Shown here: in pieces, positions 6,860 to 14,462 of the stretch
Position numbering within the stretch: the first letter of the stretch is position 1
How the letters are laid out: the number at the start of each line of letters is the position of its first letter
Source: SZUA-430 sp964646885
GTDB taxonomy: Bacteria; Pseudomonadota; Alphaproteobacteria; Micropepsales; Micropepsaceae
Direction of reading: 5' to 3'
DNA: 17,444 bases
Assembly (NCBI GenBank): GCA_964646885.1
Contig: CAZYFM010000071.1
Location: forward strand, 1-17,444
The notes under the pieces: generated by a model
Database searches by the model: none
Told to the model about the DNA's origin: nothing
The model's input: the letters and a program-made list of their open reading frames with translations, nothing else
Position numbers and translations under genes: made by a program

Positions 6860-9283
6860 ATGAGACGATTCTTTCGTATCGCCGCCATCACACTCTGCTT
6901 CGTCCTCGGCCTCGGCCTGCTGTGGACGGGCGTGACAACGTGGTGGCTCAAGGGCTCGCTTCCACGCCTGTCGGGAGAGGTTTCCGTCAGCGGGGTGGAT
7001 GGCCCGGTTCGCATCGTCCGGGATCCGGAAGGTATCCCTCACATTCTTGCTTCGAGCCGTAACGATGCGTTGTTCGGCCTTGGCTACGTTCACGCCCAGG
7101 ACAGGCTCTGGCAGATGGAGTTCCAGCGCCGTGCCATCCAGGGACGGCTCAGCGAGGTGGCTGGCTCTGCCGCGCTTGTCGCTGACACGTACCTGCGCAC
7201 GCTCGGACTATATCGTGCCGCGGAACAGTCGGTGACAGCCCTTTCCGCAGACGCGCGCGGTGCGCTCGATTCCTACACGGCCGGCGTCAACGCCGCGATC
7301 CCGCGCCACGGGAAGCCCCTGCCGCCGGAGTTCTTCATGCTGGGGCTTGAGGCCGAAGACTGGAAGCCCGCACATTCCGTTGCCGTGCTCAAGGCCATCT
7401 CGGTCCAGCTCTCGGCCAACGGCTTTCAGGAGATCCTGAGGCTGCAGTTGCTGGCGCGGATGTCGGCCGCGAAGGTCCGCGGCTTCAATCCTCCGCTGCC
7501 TGCGGCTGTCATTGACGCCTACGAGCGTTACGCGCCCCGTCCAGGAACGAAATTCGCGGAAGCCGCGCGCGCCCTTGCCGAAGTGTCGCTTCCGTTTGCG
7601 CCGACAGGTGCTTCGAACAACTGGGTCGTCGGCGGAGCCAGGACAGAAAGCGGCCTGCCGATGCTCGCCAACGATCCGCACCTGCCCCTCACCGTGCCGG
7701 GCTTCTGGTACCTCGCGCACCTGAGCTGGCCCGGCGGATATGCCATAGGCGGGTCGGTTCCGGGTGTCCCCGGAATCGTCTCGGGCCGGACCGGGAAGAT
7801 CGCGTGGGGGCTGACGACGACCGGTGCCGACACGCAGGACCTGTTCTGGGAAAAGATCGATCCCGACAATCCGAACCGCTACATGACGCCTGAAGGATCA
7901 GCGGCGTTCGAAACGCGCCGGGAGCTGATCAAGGTCCGCTTTGGCAGTGACAAGTCCATCCGGATCCGGAGCACGCGTCATGGTCCGGTCCTGCCTACGG
8001 ACGAACCACGCCTCAAGGCACTCGTTCCTGACGGGCATGTGCTGGCCCTGCAGTGGCCCGCCCTCTCTGGAGAGGACCGCACGATGGAAACGCTGCTGCA
8101 CATCCTCGACACGCAGGATGCGAGCCCTGCTTCCATCGAGAAGATCTTCGCGCCCTACAACGCGCCGATCCAGAGCTTCGTCTATGCCGACGTGCTCGGG
8201 AATACCGGACTGATCCTGCCAGGCCGCATTCCGGTGCGCGATCCTGCCAACGAGGTGACAGGCCTGCTTCCGTCGGATGGAACCAACGCGAAGCATGACT
8301 GGACCGGCTTCCTCTCGGGAGCCGATCGTCCCGCGTGGTCAGGGGGCGCGGGCGACGCGTTCGTGACGGCCAACAACAATGTCGTTCCACCCGGCTACAA
8401 GCCCATGATCGCGCAGGACTTTGATCCGGAGTTCCGCGCCACAAGGATCAAGGAACTTCTGGGCGGTGCCGACCAGAAGCACACTGTCGAGAGCTTCAAG
8501 CGCATCCAGCTCGACGACCAGGAACGCTTTGCATCCGAGGCCCTGCCCCGTTTGCTGGATCTTGTCGAAGGCCAGGCAACGGGCAATTCCATGGCCGTCG
8601 CCCTTCTGCGGAAGTGGGATTTTCGCATGGATGCATCGCGCTCCGAGCCGCTGATCTTTGCGGGCTGGATGCGTCAGTTGCTCAAGGACCTGCTTGAGGA
8701 CGAGACGGGTGACCTCTTCCGGCAACTGTGGGGTGATCGTCCAAATTTCCTGGCATCCATCGCAGCAGGTGATCCCGACGCCTCGCTCCTGTGCGACGAC
8801 ATCCGTACGGAGAAGGTGAAGGAGGACTGCCGGCTCATTGCCGCCCGCAGCCTCTCGACGTCGCTTGCAGAGCTCAAGTCTCGTTTTGGCGAGGACATGG
8901 CGAAGTGGCGCTGGGGGGCGGCCCATCGCGCGACCTTCTCGCACACACCGTTCGGCTTTGTTCCTGTCCTCTCCTCGCTCTTCGGCTTTTCCCATGAGAT
9001 GGGGGGCGGCAACTCGACCGTCCAGCGCGCTGCCTATCGCTATTCGAACAGCGAGCCATTTGCGGCCGTCCACGGCAGTGGCTACCGCGCGATCTATGAC
9101 CTTGGTGCCGAGGAGAAATCGCTCTTCATGGCTTCCACCGGACAAAGCGGAAATGTCTACTCGCCCTACTACTCGAACCTGGCGCCGCGCTGGGCGCGTG
9201 GCGAGTACCTGCCGATCAGGACAAACCGGGACGACATCGAAGCCCGGGCTGCGGACGTGCTGGTGCTGAAGCCGTTGCCCTGA
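6860..9283 (+). CDS. Penicillin acylase family Ntn hydrolase, membrane-anchored
   Basis: This is an 807-residue precursor of an N-terminal-nucleophile amidase. It begins with a basic MRRFFR and one hydrophobic segment (about 7-28) that serves as signal anchor or uncleaved signal, so the enzyme should act in the periplasm. The alpha-chain region contains the family segment GYVHAQDRLWQMEFQRR (75-91). The self-cleavage site is at ASNNWVVGG, giving Ser252 as the new N-terminal nucleophile of a beta chain of about 556 residues. Further family motifs are LANDPHLPL, GIVSGRTGKIAWGLT and, near the end, MGGGNSTVQRA and AVHGSGYRAIYDL. Family members cleave penicillins, cephalosporin side chains, acyl-homoserine lactones (PvdQ, QuiP) or other N-acyl compounds; the substrate here cannot be told. 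No quorum-sensing gene is nearby. It is monocistronic, converging with the flavin reductase 9 bases on. Confidence 0.9.
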   Translation: MRRFFRIAAITLCFVLGLGLLWTGVTTWWLKGSLPRLSGEVSVSGVDGPVRIVRDPEGIPHILASSRNDALFGLGYVHAQDRLWQMEFQRRAIQGRLSEVAGSAALVADTYLRTLGLYRAAEQSVTALSADARGALDSYTAGVNAAIPRHGKPLPPEFFMLGLEAEDWKPAHSVAVLKAISVQLSANGFQEILRLQLLARMSAAKVRGFNPPLPAAVIDAYERYAPRPGTKFAEAARALAEVSLPFAPTGASNNWVVGGARTESGLPMLANDPHLPLTVPGFWYLAHLSWPGGYAIGGSVPGVPGIVSGRTGKIAWGLTTTGADTQDLFWEKIDPDNPNRYMTPEGSAAFETRRELIKVRFGSDKSIRIRSTRHGPVLPTDEPRLKALVPDGHVLALQWPALSGEDRTMETLLHILDTQDASPASIEKIFAPYNAPIQSFVYADVLGNTGLILPGRIPVRDPANEVTGLLPSDGTNAKHDWTGFLSGADRPAWSGGAGDAFVTANNNVVPPGYKPMIAQDFDPEFRATRIKELLGGADQKHTVESFKRIQLDDQERFASEALPRLLDLVEGQATGNSMAVALLRKWDFRMDASRSEPLIFAGWMRQLLKDLLEDETGDLFRQLWGDRPNFLASIAAGDPDASLLCDDIRTEKVKEDCRLIAARSLSTSLAELKSRFGEDMAKWRWGAAHRATFSHTPFGFVPVLSSLFGFSHEMGGGNSTVQRAAYRYSNSEPFAAVHGSGYRAIYDLGAEEKSLFMASTGQSGNVYSPYYSNLAPRWARGEYLPIRTNRDDIEARAADVLVLKPLP

Positions 9284-9292
9284 GCGGGGCGC

Positions 9293-9778
9293 TTACTGCC
9301 GCGGCGCCAGACTGCGATAGGCGCCGCGGTAATACAGAAGCGGCGCATCATGGCTGTTGTGGCTCGACGACAGGACCCTGCCGATGAAGATTACATGGTC
9401 ACCTGCGTCGACCTTCTCATGCACCACGCATTCAAACGTGGCCGCGGAACTCCTGAGAACGGGGACACCATGCTTGCCCTGAACGCACTCGTCGGGCTGC
9501 AGCGTCGACTGCCCCTTGCGCGAGAGGCGGCGCGAAAGCTCCAGTTCGCCCTGCCCCAGGATGTTCACGGCGTAGCGCTCCACGCCCATCAGGACGCCAA
9601 ACCTGTCGGATCCCTTGTCGAGGCTCCAGAGCACCAGGGGAGGATCAAGGGACACGGAGGCGAAGGAGTTAATGGTCAGTCCCAGCAATTCGCCGCCCGG
9701 CGTGGACGCGGAAATCACTGCCACACCTGTCGCAAAATGACCCAAGGCATCGCGAAATTCGCGGGAATTCAATGACAT
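9293..9778 (-). CDS. Flavin reductase family protein (FMN-binding, HpaC-like)
   Basis: This 161-residue, single-domain protein has the split-barrel FMN-binding layout. The start is FRDALGHFATGVAVISA (8-24), followed by the flavin-contacting LGLTINSFASVSLDPPLVLWSL and the C-terminal GDHVIFIGRV and YYRGAYRSL. Such proteins reduce FMN or FAD with NAD(P)H, usually to feed a separate two-component monooxygenase, for example HpaBC-type systems. No monooxygenase partner is in the window, so the partner must be elsewhere or the enzyme serves a general flavin-reducing role. The start at 9778 has AAGGA 7 bases upstream. Its last codons contain a 10-bp inverted repeat (9299-9329). The gene is divergent from motB. 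Confidence 0.88.
   Translation of the reverse strand: MSLNSREFRDALGHFATGVAVISASTPGGELLGLTINSFASVSLDPPLVLWSLDKGSDRFGVLMGVERYAVNILGQGELELSRRLSRKGQSTLQPDECVQGKHGVPVLRSSAATFECVVHEKVDAGDHVIFIGRVLSSSHNSHDAPLLYYRGAYRSLAPRQ
9299..9329. terminator. Strong hairpin at the convergent acylase/flavin reductase ends
   Basis: CCGCGGCGCC (9299-9308) and GGCGCCGCGG (9320-9329) form a perfect 10-bp, all-GC stem with an 11-base loop. It lies 15 bases past the acylase stop and inside the last codons of the flavin reductase. It has no T-tract on either side, so it may be a Rho-type pause or mRNA 3'-end stabiliser rather than a classical terminator. Confidence 0.4.
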
Positions 9779-9785
9779 TGGACCA

Positions 9786-9790
9786 TCCTT
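9786..9790 (-). promoter_or_regulatory. Shine-Dalgarno of the flavin reductase gene
   Basis: AAGGA on the minus strand, 7 bases before the ATG at 9778. This supports that start. Confidence 0.6.
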
Positions 9791-9892
9791 AAAACACTCA
9801 AGACCACATTAACGGCTTGCAGGGCATATTAGCGGCCAAATCGCAGTAATCGCGCAGCAGCCCAAAAACAAGCCCTTTGCAGGGGCGAAGGC

Positions 9893-9904
9893 GTTGCGCG
9901 CAAC
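9893..9904. repeat. 12-bp perfect palindrome upstream of motB
   Basis: GTTGCG|CGCAAC with no spacer, 20 bases before the motB start codon and close to the expected promoter or leader. It could be an operator or chance in GC-rich DNA. The rest of 9779-9924 holds no gene. No clear sigma-28, sigma-54 or CtrA site was found by eye. Confidence 0.25.
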
Positions 9905-9924
9905 AGGTTGGGGTACGGGTTGCC

Positions 9925-10809
9925 ATGGCTGGCGGATCAGAAGCGCCTACGATCATCAAGAAAATCAAGAAGGGTGGCCATGACGGTCACCACGGCGGCG
10001 CCTGGAAGGTTGCCTATGCCGACTTCGTGACCGCCATGATGGCCTTCTTCCTGCTCATGTGGCTGATCAACACGACCACGCCGGAGCAGAAGCGCGGCAT
10101 CGCCGACTATTTTGCGCCGGAAGCCGTCAGCCGCGCCAATTCGGGCAACGGCGCATTGCTCGGCGGCACCTCGGCGAGCGAGGACGGTCACGATGGCTCG
10201 GGACAGCTGTCGGTGAAGACCGTGCTTCGGACGCCGAAGGAAGAGGTGGTCTCGAAAGCTGAGGGTCCGCAGGACACGGCGGCCAACGGGTCTTCCACCG
10301 AAGAAGCCATGCGGAACAACAAGGAAATGGAGCAGGCCACGGCGCGCCTGCGCCAGGCGATGCAGGACATGCCGGACCTCGCGGAGCTGTCGCGGCATAT
10401 CCTGATAGACGACACGCCCTCAGGCGTGCGCATCCAGCTCGTCGACCAGGACGGCCGCTCGATGTTCGAGCCGGGAAGCGCGGAACCCACGCAGCAGGTC
10501 AAGGCGCTGCTTGTCGAAGTGGCGAAGATCGTCAACGAACTTCCGAACCGGATCTCGATCACCGGTCACACGGATGGTGGCGCATTCTCGGGACCGGGCG
10601 GGTACTCCAACTGGGATCTTTCCTCGGCGCGCGCCAATGCCAGCCTGAAGGTCCTCCAGGAAGCCGGCGTGACCGACACGCGGGTCGCCGAAGTCGTGGG
10701 AAAAGCCGGGTCCGAGCCGCTCTATCCCGACAATCCCTACGCCTCCGCCAACAGGCGCATCAGCATTGTCCTGCTCAAGGAAGCGCCAGTCATTCCGCCG
10801 GATCTCTAG
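9925..10809 (+). CDS. motB: Flagellar motor stator protein MotB
   Basis: MotB forms the proton channel with MotA and anchors the stator to peptidoglycan. The 294 residues show a basic, Gly/His-rich N-terminus (IIKKIKKGGHDGHHGGAWK), one membrane helix (about 34-52) just after the proton-carrying aspartate in AYADFVTAMMAFFLLMWLIN (Asp33), a long polar linker (about 60-165), and an OmpA-type peptidoglycan-binding domain (about 170-290). The OmpA domain contains RISITGHTDG, DLSSARANASLKVLQ and NPYASANRRISIVLL. The ATG at 9925 is preferred because it precedes the usual MotB N-terminus; an upstream in-frame ATG at 9877 would add 16 atypical residues. There is no motA beside it. Separate motA and motB loci occur in alphaproteobacteria such as Caulobacter, so this is not abnormal. 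It implies a flagellate organism. Confidence 0.93.
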   Translation: MAGGSEAPTIIKKIKKGGHDGHHGGAWKVAYADFVTAMMAFFLLMWLINTTTPEQKRGIADYFAPEAVSRANSGNGALLGGTSASEDGHDGSGQLSVKTVLRTPKEEVVSKAEGPQDTAANGSSTEEAMRNNKEMEQATARLRQAMQDMPDLAELSRHILIDDTPSGVRIQLVDQDGRSMFEPGSAEPTQQVKALLVEVAKIVNELPNRISITGHTDGGAFSGPGGYSNWDLSSARANASLKVLQEAGVTDTRVAEVVGKAGSEPLYPDNPYASANRRISIVLLKEAPVIPPDL

Positions 10810-10916
10810 ACGGCACGGCCCGGACCGCTTCCTAACCACTTTTCGCTGTTCCCATGCGGGCCTGACTGTGTGAAATTCCCGCTTGGGTGTCCGGATCAAC
10901 TGATTCGGGCTGTGAT

Positions 10917-11675
10917 ATGTGTGCGGGACTGGTCACTGTGACGGAGCAGTTTGGGAACAAGATACCTAAGTTCTACCAGACCGCACCCGCACCTTGCCCT
11001 TATCTGCCCGGAAAGCTCGAGACAAAAGTCTTCACGCGCCTTGCGGGCGAGTCCGCGCGCGGCCTCAATGACGTTCTCACCCACGCCGGCTTTCGTCGCA
11101 GCCAGAGCATGGCCTACAGGCCGACCTGCGCGACGTGCCAGGCCTGCGTTTCGGTGCGCGTCGTCGTGGATGCATTCGAGGCGTCCCGCTCATTCCAGCG
11201 CGTGTTGAACCGGAACCAGGACCTTGTTTCCGAGGTCGTTGACCCCTGGGCTTCAGAGGAGCAGTTCAGCCTGCTCCGTCGCTATCTCGATGCGCGTCAT
11301 GCCGATGGCGGCATGGCCGACATGTCGATGTTCGACTACGTGGCCATGGTCGAGGATTCCGCCGTCGAGACCCATCTGGTCGAGTACCGGTACAATTCGG
11401 GGCCACAGGCCGGCGATCTTGCCGCCGTGGCGCTCACTGACCTGCTGTTCGACGGGCTGTCCATGGTCTACAGCTTCTACAATCCCGCCGAAGACTGGCG
11501 CAGCCTGGGGACCTACATGGTCCTCGACCACATCGAACAGGCGAGAAGCCGGGGGTTGCCATACGTCTATTTGGGGTATTGGATCGAAGGCAGCCAGAAG
11601 ATGGCGTACAAGGCACGCTTCACCCCGCTGGAAGCGCGCACGGCTGCTGGCTGGGTCCCCTTGAAGCGGCCCTGA
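10917..11675 (+). CDS. bpt: Bacterial leucyl/arginyl-tRNA-protein transferase (aspartate/glutamate leucyltransferase)
   Basis: This enzyme attaches an amino acid from aminoacyl-tRNA to N-terminal Asp or Glu of proteins, creating N-degrons for ClpAP/ClpS. The 252 residues include the family hallmarks FYQTAPAPCPYLPGK (19-33), THAGFRRSQSMAYRPTCATCQACVSVRV (with Cys71, Cys74, Cys77), the central GLSMVYSFYNP and the C-terminal GTYMVLDHIEQAR and YVYLGYWIEGSQKMAYKARFTP. The start is uncertain: ATG 10917 is used here, while GTG 10887 adds 10 residues and GTG 10938 removes 7. None has a convincing Shine-Dalgarno. Bpt (leucyl) is favoured over eukaryote-type ATE by size, though databases often call it arginyltransferase. 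Read alone or with the MFS gene 45 bases downstream. Confidence 0.92.
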   Translation: MCAGLVTVTEQFGNKIPKFYQTAPAPCPYLPGKLETKVFTRLAGESARGLNDVLTHAGFRRSQSMAYRPTCATCQACVSVRVVVDAFEASRSFQRVLNRNQDLVSEVVDPWASEEQFSLLRRYLDARHADGGMADMSMFDYVAMVEDSAVETHLVEYRYNSGPQAGDLAAVALTDLLFDGLSMVYSFYNPAEDWRSLGTYMVLDHIEQARSRGLPYVYLGYWIEGSQKMAYKARFTPLEARTAAGWVPLKRP

Positions 11676-11720
11676 AGCCAACGCAAACTGCACCAGATCA
11701 ATTTCCGGGAACTCCACGCG

Positions 11721-12998
11721 ATGTCCAATAACACGCGCCTTGCCATCATTGTGGCCGCACTTGGCTATTTTGTTGATGTGTTCGACCTGATCCTGTTCTC
11801 GATCCTGCGCGTGTCGAGCCTGACCGACCTGGGGGTGACCGGGCCGGACCTCGTGACCGTGGGAACCTACCTGCTGAACTGGCAGATGGGTGGCTTCCTG
11901 ATCGGTGGCGTCCTCTGGGGCGTCATCGGGGACAAGGTTGGCCGCATCGAACTTCTGTTCGGCTCGATCCTCCTCTATTCCGTTGGCAACATCCTGAACG
12001 GCTTCGTGGGCCAGTTCGGGCCGGGCGTGGATTCACTCATGTCGCCCATCGACCAGTATGCGTTGCTGCGCTTCATCACGGGCATCGGCCTCGCCGGCGA
12101 GATCGGTGGCGGCATCACGCTGGTGGCGGAGCTGCTGCCGAAGCAGACGCGCGGCTACGGCACAACGATCGTTGTTGCGACCGGTGTTGCGGGCGCTGTC
12201 GCCGCTGCACTGGTGCACGAGTATTTCTCGTGGCGCGGCGCCTACATCTTCGGCGGCGTCATGGGACTTGGCCTTCTGGCCCTTCGCCTTTCCGTTGCCG
12301 AGTCCGGCATCTTCAAGGCCGCTGCCGCGCAGGAGCATGTCGCGCGCGGGAACTTCCTGATGCTGTTCACGTCCTGGGACCGCTTCAACCGCTACATGCA
12401 CTGCATCCTGGTGGGTATTCCCATCTGGTACTCGCTGGCGGTCCTGGTCACCTTCTCTCCCGAGATCGCAACGCAACTCGGCATCACGGACAAGATCGTC
12501 GCCGGCACGTCCGTGTTCTGGTTCTACTGCGGCATCACGCTGGGCAGCGTGGCCAACGGACTGTACAGCCAGTATGCAGCAAGCCGAAAGCGATCCATCG
12601 GCGTGTTCCTCGTGGCGCTGCTGTTCGCCTTTGGCTATTTCTTCCACGTGCCCATGACCACGTCGACGGAGTTCTACACCATCATCTTCGTCATCGGGTT
12701 CTGCACGGCTTACTGGGCCATGATGGTGACTGTCGCCGCAGAGCAGTTCGGCACGAACCTGCGAGCGACCGTGGCCACGTCGGTGCCCAACTTCGTTCGC
12801 GGTTTCACCGTGCCGATCACGATCGGCTTCACGTTCCTCCAGCAGGAATTCGGACTCGGCATTGTCGAGTCCGCAGAGATCGTCGGCATGATGGTCGCCG
12901 TGCTGGCGCTCTGGTCGCTGTTCAGCCTGCGCGAGACGTTCAATGTCGATCTGGACTATGTCGAGACCGACGAGAAACCAGCCCGGCAGGAAAGCTGA
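11721..12998 (+). CDS. MFS transporter, metabolite:H+ symporter-like
   Basis: This 425-residue inner-membrane protein has about 12 predicted spans and MFS motif A as WGVIGDKVGR (66-75) between helices 2 and 3. Helix 1 carries acidic residues (GYFVDVFDLILFS), and helix 4 reads RFITGIGLAGEIGGGITLVAELLPKQTRG, with the Arg/Glu pattern seen in aromatic-acid, sialate and metabolite:H+ symporters. There is an unusually long loop between helices 3 and 4 (QFGPGVDSLMSPIDQY). The substrate is unknown. The product could take up an organic acid, or a sugar-like compound given resemblance to the sugar-porter subgroups. GGGAA lies 10 bases before the ATG. The next gene starts one base after its stop, so the two are surely co-transcribed and perhaps translationally coupled. 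Confidence 0.88.
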   Translation: MSNNTRLAIIVAALGYFVDVFDLILFSILRVSSLTDLGVTGPDLVTVGTYLLNWQMGGFLIGGVLWGVIGDKVGRIELLFGSILLYSVGNILNGFVGQFGPGVDSLMSPIDQYALLRFITGIGLAGEIGGGITLVAELLPKQTRGYGTTIVVATGVAGAVAAALVHEYFSWRGAYIFGGVMGLGLLALRLSVAESGIFKAAAAQEHVARGNFLMLFTSWDRFNRYMHCILVGIPIWYSLAVLVTFSPEIATQLGITDKIVAGTSVFWFYCGITLGSVANGLYSQYAASRKRSIGVFLVALLFAFGYFFHVPMTTSTEFYTIIFVIGFCTAYWAMMVTVAAEQFGTNLRATVATSVPNFVRGFTVPITIGFTFLQQEFGLGIVESAEIVGMMVAVLALWSLFSLRETFNVDLDYVETDEKPARQES

Positions 12999-12999
12999 C

Positions 13000-13497
13000 A
13001 TGGGCAAGCTGCCTCAAATGCCGGCGCCGGACTGGAAGCAGTATGTGCTGCGCGCGATGATCTGGGTCGCCTTCGTGGGGGCGCTTGGCTATTCGGCGGC
13101 CTATGGTGGCCTCGATTTCCTCGAGAACGCGGTTTCCCTCAAGGTCGAGCCGAACCGGGACGAGGTCGCCCTCTCCGGGCCGACGCCACCCGTCATCGAG
13201 ATGAAGGTCACGCTCAAGAACAACACGTCGGCATCCGTCGCGCTGAAGGCAGATTCCGCATGCAAGGTGTTTCGCTGGCAGGTGTTCAGCCGCTCGGGCG
13301 CCATGGTCCAGACACGCCTGCATGATGACAAGTGCCCCTCCTCGCCCGTGTCCGCCGGCCTGGCGTCAGGACAGCAGCTGCAGGAGATCTATGCGATCAC
13401 GCTCGTCCCCGAGCGCTACATCGCTGGGAACGACTACCTGGTTCATGTCTGGTACTGGGGCTACGAAACGGAATTCCAGTTCCGCGCGGAGAAGTGA
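13000..13497 (+). CDS. Unknown membrane-anchored beta-rich protein paired with the MFS transporter
   Basis: This 165-residue protein has one N-terminal membrane segment (about 17-36) after a short cytoplasmic stretch. A probably periplasmic domain of about 125 residues follows, with alternating hydrophobic strands such as IEMKVTLKNNTSASVALKA and DYLVHVWYWGYETEFQFRAEK. Two cysteines (Cys88, Cys112) could form a disulfide. The pattern of an NNTS-type turn followed by a late strand pair vaguely recalls BsuPI/immunoglobulin-like folds, but I do not recognise the family. The start at 13000 is one base after the MFS stop (TGACATG); a longer frame from 12943 lies inside the transporter gene and is rejected. 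Its stop is directly followed by that of the convergent cobA. The arrangement suggests an accessory factor of the transporter, but the function is unknown. Confidence 0.82.
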   Translation: MGKLPQMPAPDWKQYVLRAMIWVAFVGALGYSAAYGGLDFLENAVSLKVEPNRDEVALSGPTPPVIEMKVTLKNNTSASVALKADSACKVFRWQVFSRSGAMVQTRLHDDKCPSSPVSAGLASGQQLQEIYAITLVPERYIAGNDYLVHVWYWGYETEFQFRAEK

Positions 13498-14364
13498 TCA
13501 GGCGCTCTGGCGCCGCGTCTCTCGCTGGCCAAGCGGATCGGGATCGAGCGTACGGCCCGTCAGCGCCGAGAGCCAGTCGAGACCCGCGCGCAGGCGGACC
13601 ACTTCGCCGATGACGATGAGTGCCGGCGCCGCTATGCCCGCGCGCGCCACGTCTTCCACGGCTTGCCCAAGCGTTGTTTCCAGCACTTTCTGCAATGGCG
13701 TTGTTGCATTGCTTATGACCGCCACGGGCTCGTCGGCGCGGCGGCCCGCTTCCAGCAGTGACTGGCTTATCTTCGGCAGGTGCTTCAGCCCCATGTAGAT
13801 GACCAGCACGGGCGAGCCCTTGCCGAGGGAGACCCAGTCGAGGTCATCCGGGGCCTCGCCGCCGGAATTGTGTCCGGTCACGAAGGTGACAGCGTGATTG
13901 ACGTCGCGATGTGTCGCCGGAATGCCGGCATAGGCGAGGCCTCCGGTACCCGACGTCACGCCGGGGACCACGCGGAAGGGGATCTCCGCCGCGACGAGCG
14001 CCAGCGCTTCCTCGCCGCCCCGGCCGAACATGAAGGGGTCGCCGCCCTTGAGGCGGACGACGCGCTTGCCGGCGCGCGCGAGTTCGATGAGGCGCAGGGA
14101 GATATCGCGTTGCCGGGGGCTGGGCTTTCCGCCACGCTTGCCGGCGAACTCGATGCGCGCGCCGGGAGGAGCGAGTTTCAGGATGGCGTCGTCGACCAGC
14201 GCGTCGTGCACGATCACGTCCGCCTGCTGCAGGGCGCTGACAGCGTGGATGGTCAGCAATCCCGGGTCACCTGGCCCTGCTCCCACGAGCCAGACCCAGC
14301 CCGGCTCAAGTGAGGGAAGGCCCAGGCTGCTGCGCAAGGCGCCGGATACGAATGAAATCGACAT
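13498..14364 (-). CDS. cobA: Uroporphyrinogen-III C-methyltransferase (SUMT)
   Basis: SUMT methylates uroporphyrinogen III twice with S-adenosylmethionine to precorrin-2, feeding siroheme or cobalamin synthesis. The 288 residues hold the SAM-binding start WLVGAGPGDPGLLT (25-38), the signature RLKGGDPFMFGRGGEE (104-119), PGVTSGTGGLAYAGIPATHR (134-153) and MGLKHLP. It is the methylase alone, without the CysG dehydrogenase/ferrochelatase domain. Neighbours are not corrin or sulfite-reduction genes, so whether it serves siroheme or B12 is open. The ATG at 14364 has no spaced Shine-Dalgarno (GGAAG touches the ATG). A promoter at 14371-14399 would start the transcript at or next to the ATG, so the mRNA may be leaderless. 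The stop codon directly abuts that of the convergent gene. Confidence 0.94.
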   Translation of the reverse strand: MSISFVSGALRSSLGLPSLEPGWVWLVGAGPGDPGLLTIHAVSALQQADVIVHDALVDDAILKLAPPGARIEFAGKRGGKPSPRQRDISLRLIELARAGKRVVRLKGGDPFMFGRGGEEALALVAAEIPFRVVPGVTSGTGGLAYAGIPATHRDVNHAVTFVTGHNSGGEAPDDLDWVSLGKGSPVLVIYMGLKHLPKISQSLLEAGRRADEPVAVISNATTPLQKVLETTLGQAVEDVARAGIAAPALIVIGEVVRLRAGLDWLSALTGRTLDPDPLGQRETRRQSA

Positions 14365-14370
14365 CTTCCA

Positions 14371-14399
14371 TTTCTACATTCTATTTCGTTATTTGTCAA
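14371..14399 (-). promoter_or_regulatory. Putative cobA promoter giving a leaderless mRNA
   Basis: On the minus strand TTGACA (14399-14394), a 17-base spacer and TAGAAA (14376-14371) would place initiation at about 14364-14365, the A of the cobA ATG. It lies in an AT-rich island (about 14355-14425) that contrasts strongly with the GC-rich neighbourhood and separates cobA from the divergent protease gene. ACATTCT occurs twice in direct orientation (14376-14382 and 14405-14411) and could be a regulator site. Confidence 0.45.
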
Positions 14400-14452
14400 T
14401 ATTCACATTCTTTATATGTTTATTACGGTGTCCCGGACCCGCAAACTGCGCT

Positions 14453-14456
14453 AGGA
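14453..14456 (+). promoter_or_regulatory. Shine-Dalgarno of the membrane aspartic protease gene
   Basis: AGGA, 6 bases before the ATG at 14463, decides this start against the longer open frame from 14310 that would overlap cobA. Confidence 0.6.
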
Positions 14457-14462
14457 TGGGGC

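Noticed and set aside
8339..9145. Minus-strand open frame (268 codons) inside the acylase gene
   Set aside because: Antisense shadow without recognisable domain or ribosome site.
9790..9812. CtrA-type site from two TTAA boxes before motB
   Set aside because: The boxes are about 16 bases apart, not the 7 of the CtrA consensus.
12033..13007. Minus-strand open frame (324 codons) opposite the MFS gene
   Set aside because: Antisense of a transporter; the translation is highly charged and lacks domains.
14309..14371. Small out-of-frame ORF (21 codons) starting 7 bases before cobA
   Set aside because: ATGGAAGATG offers an alternative start, but the product is short, lacks features and the candidate transcript begins after it.
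14365..14462. Cobalamin riboswitch before cobA
   Set aside because: The gap is too short and AT-rich and lacks a B12-box-like conserved core.
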